Origin: WQUF01 sp031549885 | Lineage (GTDB): Bacteria; Bacillota; Clostridia; Clostridiales; Clostridiaceae | Reading direction: 5' to 3' | Assembly: GCA_031549885.1 (NCBI GenBank) | Contig: JAVBPD010000079.1 | Coordinates: 1-15,872 of the forward strand | Length of the DNA stretch: 15,872 nt | Notes under the pieces: model-generated | Databases searched by the model: none | Seen by the model: only the letters and a program-made list of their open reading frames with translations | What the model was told of the DNA's origin: nothing | Shown: positions 1 to 7,600 of the stretch, piece after piece | Layout: every line of letters begins with the position of its first letter | How positions within the stretch are numbered: the stretch's first letter is position 1 | Position numbers and translations under genes: made by a program

Positions 1-141
1 CTTATTGCAAATCTTAACTCTTTATCCATTGCTACTGGTGCTATAAGTTCTACTCTCATATCTATATGATCTCCTGGCATTACCATCTCTACTCCATCTG
101 GTAATTTTATGCTCCCTGTTACATCTGTTGTCCTGAAATAA
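1..141. repeat. Terminal direct repeat, left copy (inside tuf)
   Basis: These 141 bases are identical, in the same orientation, to 15732-15872. Both lie in the same EF-Tu reading frame. The exact match running right to both sequence ends looks like a de Bruijn-graph k-mer overlap rather than a biological terminal repeat. Confidence 0.95.
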
Positions 142-1142
142 AATTGTGGTCTATATCCATCAAAAAATGGGGTGTGTCTTCCTCCCTCTTCCTTCTTTAA
201 TACATATACTTGACCTACAAACTTTTTATGTGGGTTTACTGAGTTTGGTTTCGCTAATACTTGACCTCTCTCTATTTCTGCCCTCTGTACTCCCCTTAAT
301 AATGCTCCTATATTATCTCCTGCCATTGCTTGATCCAATAGCTTCCTGAACATCTCTACTCCTGTACATACTGTCTTCTTCTTCTCTTCCTTTAATCCTA
401 CTATCTCTACTTCGTCTCCTACTTTTAATATTCCACTCTCTACTCTTCCTGTTGCTACTGTCCCTCTTCCTGTTATTGTGAATACATCTTCTACTGGCAT
501 TAAAAATGCTTTGTCTGTTGCTCTCTCTGGTGTTGGTATATAACTATCTACTGCTTCCATTAACTCAAATATGCACTTTGTCTTCTCTGGATCATCTGGA
601 TTTTCTAATGCTTCTAATGCTGATCCTGTTATTATTGGTGCATCATCTCCTGGAAATCCATACTCATTTAATAATTCTCTTACATCCATGTCTATTAACT
701 CTATTAACTCTGGGTCATCTACCATATCTGCTTTATTTAAAAATACTACTATATATTGCACTCCTACTCTTGATGCTAGTAGTATATGCTCTCTTGTTTG
801 TGGCATTGGTCCATCCGCTGCTGATACTACTAATATTGCTCCATCCATTTGTGCTGCTCCTGTTATCATGTTTTTTACATAGTCAGCATGTCCTGGGCAA
901 TCCACATGTGCATAATGTCTATTATCTGTTTGATATTCTACATGTGATGTGTTTATTGTTATTCCTCTTTCTTTTTCTTCTGGTGCTTTATCTATTTCAT
1001 CATATTTTGTTGCTTGTGCATATCCTTTTTTTGATAATACTGATGTTATTGCTGCTGTTAATGTTGTCTTCCCATGATCTACGTGTCCTATTGTTCCTAT
1101 ATTTACATGGGGTTTGTTTCTTTCAAATTTTGTTTTAGCCAT
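1..1142 (-). CDS. tuf: Elongation factor Tu, 5' part (codons 1-380), cut by window edge
   Basis: EF-Tu is the GTPase that delivers aminoacyl-tRNA to the ribosomal A site. The reading frame starts at ATG 1142-1140 after GGAGGAAAGAAAG and stays open to the window edge. Seen: P-loop GHVDHGKT at residues 19-26, DCPGH near 81-85, NKAD near 136-139, then the two beta-barrel domains. It lies 22 bp after fusA, as last gene of the str-type operon in this window. The missing C-terminus is presumably like the fragment at 15680-15872: 380 plus 17 codons gives 397 residues, the usual EF-Tu length. Codon use is odd: all 25 Ile codons are ATA and most four-fold codons end in A, unlike fusA next door. Identity is certain; that it is a separate copy from the fragment at the other end is inferred. 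Confidence 0.97.
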   Translation of the reverse strand, partial: MAKTKFERNKPHVNIGTIGHVDHGKTTLTAAITSVLSKKGYAQATKYDEIDKAPEEKERGITINTSHVEYQTDNRHYAHVDCPGHADYVKNMITGAAQMDGAILVVSAADGPMPQTREHILLASRVGVQYIVVFLNKADMVDDPELIELIDMDVRELLNEYGFPGDDAPIITGSALEALENPDDPEKTKCIFELMEAVDSYIPTPERATDKAFLMPVEDVFTITGRGTVATGRVESGILKVGDEVEIVGLKEEKKKTVCTGVEMFRKLLDQAMAGDNIGALLRGVQRAEIERGQVLAKPNSVNPHKKFVGQVYVLKKEEGGRHTPFFDGYRPQFYFRTTDVTGSIKLPDGVEMVMPGDHIDMRVELIAPVAMDKELRFAI

Positions 1143-1164
1143 CTTTCTTTCCTCCTAAATATTC

Positions 1165-3228
1165 TTATTTGCTTCCTACTATTTGTTCTTGTATGCTTTT
1201 TGGTACCTCGTCGTAGTGATCAAATTCCATAGAATAACTTGCTCTTCCTTGAGTATTAGACCTTAAGCTAGTTGCATAACCAAACATTGAAGAAAGAGGT
1301 ACAAAAGCCCTAATTGCTTGTGAGTTATATTGAGATTCCATACCTTCAATTCTTCCTCTTCTTGAATTAATATCTCCCATAACATCACCCATATAATCCT
1401 CAGGAACAGTAACTTCAACTTTCATAATAGGTTCAAGAAGAACAGGGTCTGCTTTTTTCATTGCTTCTTTAAAAGCCATAGATCCAGCAATTTTAAATGC
1501 CATTTCTGATGAATCCACATCATGATAAGAACCATCATACACTTTAGCTTTGAAATTAATAACTGGATATCCTCCTATTATTCCACTTTCAGAAGCTTCT
1601 TGTATTCCATTGTCAATTGCAGGAATATACTCTTTTGGAATAACTCCTCCAACTATAGCATTTTCAAATACATAATCACCTTCATTAGGTATTAACTCAA
1701 TCCAACAGTGACCATATTGTCCACGTCCACCTGATTGCCTTACAAACCTACCTTCTGCTTTAACTGCTTTCCTAACCGTCTCTTTATATGCAACTTGTGG
1801 CTTACCAACATTACATTCTACTTTAAATTCCCTTTGTAACCTATCAACAATTATCTCTAAATGTAATTCTCCCATGCCCGCAATTATAACTTGACCTGTT
1901 TCTTGATCTGTATAAGTTTTAAATGTTGGATCTTCTTCAGCAAGTTTTGCAAGAGATATTCCCATCTTTTCTTGACTAGCCTTTGTTTTAGGTTCAATAG
2001 CAACATGAATAACTGGTTCTGGAAACTCCATTTTCTCTAATATAACAGCTTTATTTTCATCACAAAGAGTATCTCCAGTAGTGGTATCTTTTAAACCAAT
2101 AACAGCCCCAAGATCACCAGCTCTTAACTCATTTATATCTTCCCTAGAATTTGCATGCATTTTAACTAATCTTCCGATTCTCTCTTTTTTATTTTTACTA
2201 GCATTTAATACATAAGACCCACTAGTAATAATTCCAGAGTATACTCTAATAAATGTTAATTTTCCTATAAAAGGATCTGTAGCCACTTTAAATGCTAATG
2301 TAGCCATTGGTTCATCATCTATAGAATGCCTTTCAACTTCTTCACCACTGTCCAATGACACTCCCTTTATTGATGGAATATCAACAGGTGAAGGCATATA
2401 TTTAACCACAGCATCAAGCATAGGTTGCACTCCTTTGTTCTTGTACGAAGATCCACAAACAACAGGTATAATTTTATTTTGAATAGTTCCTTTTCTTAAA
2501 GCATTTTCTATCTCTTCACTTGTAATTTCTTCGCCTTCAAGATATTTTAGAGTCAATTCTTCATCAAAATCTGCCACAGCTTCCTTTAAATCAGCTCTGT
2601 ATTTTTCAACTATCTCTAGCATATCATCAGGAATCTCTTCATCATGAGTTTCTCTTCCTAATTTTTCATCATATATCAACGCTTTATTTTGAATTAAGTC
2701 AACTATCCCAATAAAAGTATCTTCTTTTCCAATAGGAAGTTGTATAGGCACAGGATTTGCTCCCAACCTTTCCTTTATCATACCCACTACCCTATAAAAA
2801 TCAGCACCTAAAATGTCCATCTTATTGATATATGCCATTCTTGGCACACCATATCTATTTGCTTGTCTCCAAACAGTTTCAGATTGTGGTTCTACTCCAC
2901 CTTTTGCGCAAAATACAGCAACAGCACCATCAAGCACTCTAAGCGATCTTTCTACTTCAACAGTAAAGTCTACGTGTCCAGGTGTATCAATTATATTTAT
3001 AACATGATCTTTCCACATACATGTTGTTGCTGCAGATGTTATCGTAATTCCTCTTTCTTGTTCTTGAACCATGAAATCCATAGTTGCGGCACCTTCATGA
3101 GTTTCACCTAATTTATGAGTTTTACCTGTATAAAAAAGAATACGCTCAGTTGTGGTTGTTTTTCCAGCATCTATATGAGCCATTATTCCAATATTTCTAA
3201 ATTTATCAATTGAATATTTTCTAGCCAA
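1165..3228 (-). CDS. fusA: Elongation factor G, TTG start
   Basis: EF-G is the GTPase that drives tRNA-mRNA translocation and, with ribosome recycling factor, subunit splitting. The 687-residue protein shows the G1 motif AHIDAGKTT (residues 17-25), RGITI (59-63), DTPGH (81-85) and NKMD, followed by domains II-V, including the GGRGQYGH segment of domain IV. The frame is open further upstream, but the family N-terminus (ARKYSIDKFRNIGI) follows directly on TTG 3228-3226. AGGAGG at 3236-3241 lies 7 nt before this TTG, so I choose TTG as start. No ATG lies between the family start and the SD. It sits between rpsG and tuf in the str operon; the roughly 90-bp gap to rpsG holds a strong inverted repeat. 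Length and motifs are normal for the family. Confidence 0.97.
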   Translation of the reverse strand: MARKYSIDKFRNIGIMAHIDAGKTTTTERILFYTGKTHKLGETHEGAATMDFMVQEQERGITITSAATTCMWKDHVINIIDTPGHVDFTVEVERSLRVLDGAVAVFCAKGGVEPQSETVWRQANRYGVPRMAYINKMDILGADFYRVVGMIKERLGANPVPIQLPIGKEDTFIGIVDLIQNKALIYDEKLGRETHDEEIPDDMLEIVEKYRADLKEAVADFDEELTLKYLEGEEITSEEIENALRKGTIQNKIIPVVCGSSYKNKGVQPMLDAVVKYMPSPVDIPSIKGVSLDSGEEVERHSIDDEPMATLAFKVATDPFIGKLTFIRVYSGIITSGSYVLNASKNKKERIGRLVKMHANSREDINELRAGDLGAVIGLKDTTTGDTLCDENKAVILEKMEFPEPVIHVAIEPKTKASQEKMGISLAKLAEEDPTFKTYTDQETGQVIIAGMGELHLEIIVDRLQREFKVECNVGKPQVAYKETVRKAVKAEGRFVRQSGGRGQYGHCWIELIPNEGDYVFENAIVGGVIPKEYIPAIDNGIQEASESGIIGGYPVINFKAKVYDGSYHDVDSSEMAFKIAGSMAFKEAMKKADPVLLEPIMKVEVTVPEDYMGDVMGDINSRRGRIEGMESQYNSQAIRAFVPLSSMFGYATSLRSNTQGRASYSMEFDHYDEVPKSIQEQIVGSK

Positions 3229-3280
3229 AATTCTTCCTCCTCTCAAAAGAAAAAAACAAAATAAAATATTTAAAACTTTA

Positions 3281-3312
3281 CAAAACTGTTTTGGATTTCC
3301 AAAACAGTTTTG
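3281..3312 (-). repeat. Perfect 14-bp inverted repeat between rpsG and fusA
   Basis: CAAAACTGTTTTGG, a 4-nt loop, then its exact complement CCAAAACAGTTTTG. It begins about 9 nt after the rpsG stop. Each arm is itself nearly palindromic (CAAAAC, one base, GTTTTG), so DNA and RNA can fold in more than one way. The downstream RNA is U-rich but interrupted by A runs (no clean U-tract), so it may be a weak terminator, an mRNA-stability hairpin or a protein-binding site. Confidence 0.75.
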
Positions 3313-3321
3313 CAATTCACA

Positions 3322-3792
3322 TTAATATTTATAATGAGAAAATGCTCTATTTGCTTCAGCCATTTTATGAGTATCTTCTCTCTTCTTAACTGCTCCACCA
3401 GTATTATTAGCAGCATCCATTAACTCTCCTGCTAATCTTTCCATCATACGTTTTTCTCCTCTTTTTCTAGCTGAAATGAGAATCCATCTAATTCCTAAAG
3501 TCTGTTTTCTATCTGCTCTTACTTCAATTGGTACCTGATAATTAGCTCCACCAATTCTTCTTGCTTTAACCTCAAGAACAGGCATTACATTTGACATTGC
3601 AGTTTCAAAGACTTCCATTGGATCTTTTCCTGTTTTATTTGAGATTATGTCAAAAGCACCATAACATATTGCTTGTGCTATTCCTTTTTTTCCATCTTTC
3701 ATAATATTATTAATAAGTTTTGTTAAAACTTTTGAATTATAAACTGGATCTGGTAATACATCTCTTTTAGCGATGTGTCCTTTTCTTGGCAC
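3322..3792 (-). CDS. rpsG: 30S ribosomal protein S7, GTG start
   Basis: S7 initiates assembly of the 30S head and contacts mRNA and tRNA at the E site. The 156-residue protein begins MPRKGHIAKRDV and has the conserved C-terminal block AANNTGGAVKKREDTHKM followed by AEANRAFSHY. The start codon is GTG at 3792-3790, preceded by AAGGAGGGAAGAAAA; the family N-terminus fits exactly there. It ends in KY where many relatives end in RW. It follows rpsL after an unusually long structured spacer of about 118 bp and precedes fusA. In E. coli, S7 represses its own operon by binding the rpsL-rpsG spacer; whether that applies here is inference. Confidence 0.97.
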   Translation of the reverse strand: MPRKGHIAKRDVLPDPVYNSKVLTKLINNIMKDGKKGIAQAICYGAFDIISNKTGKDPMEVFETAMSNVMPVLEVKARRIGGANYQVPIEVRADRKQTLGIRWILISARKRGEKRMMERLAGELMDAANNTGGAVKKREDTHKMAEANRAFSHYKY

Positions 3793-3910
3793 TTTTCTTC
3801 CCTCCTTAATATTTTTTTTTTACATCATAGGTACTCAACTGTAATACAGCTGTAAAATGCATAATCAACGCAAAACTTATAAGCGTAGCTTATTGCACTG
3901 CACTTGCACC
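3793..3910 (-). promoter_or_regulatory. Structured rpsL-rpsG spacer, possible S7 operator
   Basis: This 118-bp spacer is long for this cluster. It contains a hairpin ATAAGC-TAC-GCTTAT (3879-3893), with a possible outer GCA/TGC helix across an AAGTTT bulge. It also holds a 10-bp palindrome TACAGCTGTA (3845-3854) and a run of ten A (3812-3821 on the minus strand) just before the rpsG SD. By position it matches the E. coli S7 translational operator, but I see no sequence match to it. Confidence 0.35.
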
Positions 3911-4294
3911 TTATTTAGATTGTTTTTTTGGTCTTTTCGCACCATACTTAGACCTGCCTTGCATTCTGTTAGCAACTCCAGCTGAATCAAGGGCACCTCT
4001 TACTATATGATATCTTACCCCTGGTACATCTTTCACTCTTCCTCCTCTTATAAGAACAACACTATGCTCTTGTAGATTATGGCCGATTCCTGGTATATAA
4101 CCATAAACTTCATAACCATTAACTACTCTAACTCTAGCAATTTTTCTCAATGCTGAATTAGGTTTTTTTGGAGTTTCAGTTTTTACAACTGTACAAACTC
4201 CTCTCCTTTGAGGACATTCCATGAGTGCAGGTGCTTTTGATTTTTTAGCTACTGATTTTCTACCTTTTCTTACAAGTTGGCTAATTGTTGGCAT
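3911..4294 (-). CDS. rpsL: 30S ribosomal protein S12
   Basis: S12 lines the decoding centre and controls translational accuracy. The 127-residue protein starts at ATG 4294-4292 after TTTTAGGAGGTGTACTT. The conserved loops are present: TPKKPNSALRK, with Lys43 and Lys44, and GHNLQEHSVVLIRGGRVKD, with Lys88 and Pro91 by E. coli numbering. The classical streptomycin-resistance positions are therefore unaltered. Residue 40, usually Thr before TPKKPN, is Glu here (codon GAA, 4175-4177), and the segment NGYEVYGYIPG differs from the more usual NG-EVT(A/S)YI. It follows the L7Ae-like gene by 24 bp and is co-transcribed with it from the promoter at 4613-4641. Confidence 0.98.
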   Translation of the reverse strand: MPTISQLVRKGRKSVAKKSKAPALMECPQRRGVCTVVKTETPKKPNSALRKIARVRVVNGYEVYGYIPGIGHNLQEHSVVLIRGGRVKDVPGVRYHIVRGALDSAGVANRMQGRSKYGAKRPKKQSK

Positions 4295-4318
4295 AAGTAC
4301 ACCTCCTAAAATAATTTA

Positions 4319-4564
4319 TTACTTTTCTTTTAATTTTAGTGCTGCAGCAGATTCTATTTGCAATCCACACATTTTTCCAAGTTCCTTCATTGTATTAACA
4401 TGTTGGATAGTAATACTAAATTGATCTGCACATTCAATTAGAGGCTCAATTAACTTACTATCTGCATCTTTTGCTATATATAAAGTTTCACCTAAACCAT
4501 TTTTCATAGACTTTAATGATTGCTTTACTCCAATAACTTTTTTTCCTAAAAGCCTATTAACCAT
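4319..4564 (-). CDS. L7Ae/YbxF-family kink-turn RNA-binding protein
   Basis: This 81-residue protein belongs to the L7Ae/L30e/YbxF family of small proteins that bind kink-turn RNA. Its place between rpoC and rpsL is the standard one for the bacterial homologue in Firmicutes. It shows a GKKVIGVKQSLKSM start, a LYIAKDAD segment followed by an amphipathic helix, and a C-terminal KELGKMCGLQIESAAALK typical of the fold. A frame extension five codons upstream exists, but AGGAGGAGAATC directly before the ATG at 4564-4562 is an SD, so the shorter start is chosen. It is first gene after the str promoter. Its biological role in bacteria is not well settled. Confidence 0.9.
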   Translation of the reverse strand: MVNRLLGKKVIGVKQSLKSMKNGLGETLYIAKDADSKLIEPLIECADQFSITIQHVNTMKELGKMCGLQIESAAALKLKEK

Positions 4565-4586
4565 GATTCTCCTCCTCATAAAGCAC

Positions 4587-4608
4587 TTGTTGACTCTAAA
4601 TTCAACAA
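4587..4608 (-). promoter_or_regulatory. 5'-end hairpin of the str-operon transcript
   Basis: TTGTTGA, an 8-nt loop, and TCAACAA form a perfect 7-bp stem. It lies 7-12 nt downstream of the -10 box at 4613-4618, so it would form at or very near the 5' end of the mRNA and end about 8 nt before the SD of the L7Ae-like gene. It may stabilise the mRNA or control the first gene; no clear kink-turn is visible. Confidence 0.5.
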
Positions 4609-4612
4609 AGTT

Positions 4613-4641
4613 ATTTTATCATCAGAATTTTTTAATGTCAA
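4613..4641 (-). promoter_or_regulatory. Promoter of the L7Ae-rpsL-rpsG-fusA-tuf operon
   Basis: The -35 TTGACA (4636-4641), a 17-nt spacer and -10 TAAAAT (4613-4618) are seen, with TGA directly before the -10 (extended -10). It begins a few bases after the rpoC stop codon. No terminator lies between rpoC and this promoter, so read-through from rpoBC is likely to add to it. Confidence 0.8.
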
Positions 4642-4645
4642 TAAA

Positions 4646-7600
4646 TTAATTAACTTGGAATTCTTCTTCTTCATATTCTTGAATTTCTGTATTTATTTTT
4701 ATTGAACTGTATCTCTTAAGTCCAGTTCCAGCTGGTATCAATTTTCCAATGATTACATTTTCTTTAAGGCCTAATAGTGGATCAATTTTTCCCTTTGTGG
4801 CAGCATCTGTTAATACCTTTGTAGTTTCTTGGAAGGATGCTGCTGATAAAAATGAATCAGTTGCTAGTGCCGCTCTAGTAATCCCTAATAAAGACACTTT
4901 CCCCTGAGCTGGCAAAAGCCCTTCATTTATTGCCTTCTGATTTTCCTCATTAAATAGAAATTCGTCAACTAAAGATCCTGACAAAAATTCAGTATCTCCT
5001 GAATCATCAATCTTAATTTTCTTAGTCATCTGCCTGATCACAATTTCTAAATGCTTATCGTTAATCTCTACACCTTGTAATCTATAAACTTTTTGAACTT
5101 CACCTAATAAATAATTTTTAACACCTTGAACCCCTTTTATTCTAATAGTATCATGTGGATTTACAGATCCTTCAGTAATTTCATCACCTGCAGTAATAAA
5201 ACTTCCATCTACAACCTTTATTCTTGAGCCAAAAGGAATATCATAGGCAAACTCTTCACTATTTTCAGTAGTTATATAAACTATTCTTTTCTTTTTTGTT
5301 TCTTCTATTCTAACAATGCCAGATTGTTCACTTACAATTGCAAGCCCTTTAGGTTTTCTTGCTTCAAAAAGCTCTTCAACTCTAGGAAGTCCTTGAGTTA
5401 TATCTGCGCCCCCTGCAACTCCACCTGTGTGGAATGTTCTCATTGTAAGCTGTGTTCCTGGTTCACCAATGCTTTGAGCAGCAATAATACCTACAGCTTC
5501 GCCAACATTTATTTTTTGAGCAGTTGCCATGCTCATTCCATAACACTTAGAGCATACACCATGTTTAGTATTACAAGTAAATACTGAACGAATTTTAACC
5601 TTCATTATTTCTGCCTTGCTTATTTTCTCAGCAAGTTTAAAATCAATATACTCATCTCTATTTACAATAAGTTCGTTAGTTTTAGGGTCAATTACATCTT
5701 CCGCAGTATATCTACCTGTTAGCCTTTCAACTAAAGTTTCAATAACCTCGTTACCTTCTTTAATTTCTGATACAACAAAGCCTTCTTTTGTACCACAATC
5801 TTCTTCTCTAACTATAACATCTTGGCTTACATCAACAAGCCTTCTTGTTAAATAACCTGAATCAGCAGTCTTTAGTGCTGTATCAGCATTTCCTTTTCTA
5901 GCTCCATGAGTTGATATAAAATATTCTAATACATCTAATCCTTCTCTCAAAGAAGCTTTTATTGGTCTTTCCATGATTTTGCCTGATGGGCTAGCCATGA
6001 GACCTCTCATACCAGCTAATTGTTTTATTTGAGATTTTGATCCTCTCGCTCCTGAATCAGCCATCATAAATATAGGATTGTATCTATCTAAATTATTCAT
6101 AAGCATATCCCCAACTTTATCGGTTGTTTTAGCCCATGTATCAATTACTCTTTCATATCTCTCTTCATCAGAAATAAAACCTCTTCTAAATAACTTCTCA
6201 ATTTTATCTACTTCAGCTTCGGCTTCTTGCAGCATATCTTTCTTCTGTTGTGGTATTACCATATCTGAAGTGGAAACTGTTAATGCACCTATTGTTGAAT
6301 AGTGATATCCTTTTGCTTTAATATTATCTAACATAATCGAAGTTTGAGTTGGCCCATGAACTAAATAACATCTTTCAATAATTTTTTCTAAATATTTTCT
6401 TGTAGCAAGGCCCTCAATCTCGAGGTTAAACATCTCATCAGGATTTGTTCTATCTACAAAACCTAAATCTTGAGGAATAGATTCATTAAAAATTATTTTT
6501 CCAGCTGTTGTAACAATTAGCTTATGTTTAAGGATTCCATTAATTTCTTTAAAAATTTTAACCTTAATCTTATCTTGAATTTTAATGCTCCCAGATTCAT
6601 AAGCTAGCAGCGCCTCTTCTACCGAAGAAAAAATATTAACAATGCTGTCTTGACCATTATCAAAAGTTAAATAATATGATCCTAACACCATGTCTTGTGT
6701 TGGAACACATACAGGCCTACCATCAGATGGTTTTAAAATATTATTAGCAGCAAGCATTAAAAACCTTGCTTCTGTTTGAGCTTCAACAGATAAAGGCACG
6801 TGAACAGCCATTTGATCTCCATCAAAATCAGCATTATATGCATTACAAGTAAGAGGGTGTAATTTTATTGCTCTACCTTCAACAAGTATTGGTTGGAAAG
6901 CTTGAATACCTAATCTATGAAGTGTAGGAGCTCTATTTAAGAGAACAGGATGGTCTTGAATAACTTCTTCTAATATATCCCAAACTTGAGGATGAACCCT
7001 TTCAACCATTCTCTTTGCATTTTTTATATTATGCGCAACTTGGCTTGTAACTAATTTTTTCATAACAAATGGTTTAAAAAGTTCTAGGGCCATTTCTTTA
7101 GGCAATCCACATTGATACATCTTTAATTCAGGGCCTACAACTATTACAGAACGTCCAGAATAGTCAACACGTTTACCTAAAAGATTTTGCCTAAATCGCC
7201 CTTGTTTACCTTTCAGCATATCAGAAAGTGATTTTAATGGACGATTTCCGGGACCTGTCACAGGTCTTCCACGTCTTCCATTATCTATTAAAGCATCAAC
7301 TGATTCTTGAAGCATTCTTTTTTCATTTCTAACAATAATATCAGGAGCTTTTAAGTCTAATAACTTTTTTAATCTATTATTTCTATTTATGACCCTTCTA
7401 TAAAGATCGTTTAAATCAGATGTTGCAAATCTACCTCCATCTAATTGCACCATAGGTCTTAAATCAGGTGGTATGACAGGAATTACATCAATTATCATCC
7501 ACTCTGGTTTATTTTTAGATTTTCTAAATGATTCTACAACTTCTAATCTTCTAATAATTCTTACTTTTTTTTGACCAGAACTCTTTTTTACCTCATCTCT

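Noticed and set aside
506..1138. A 210-codon, Leu-rich plus-strand reading frame opposite tuf
   Set aside because: It is the antisense shadow of tuf: the A-ending codons of tuf read as CTT/TTA-type Leu codons on the other strand. It has no SD and no protein-like composition.
3229..3315. A 29-residue N-terminal extension of EF-G
   Set aside because: It would run through the inverted repeat at 3281-3312 and through the SD. EF-G proteins begin at the ARKYS segment, which follows the TTG at 3228.
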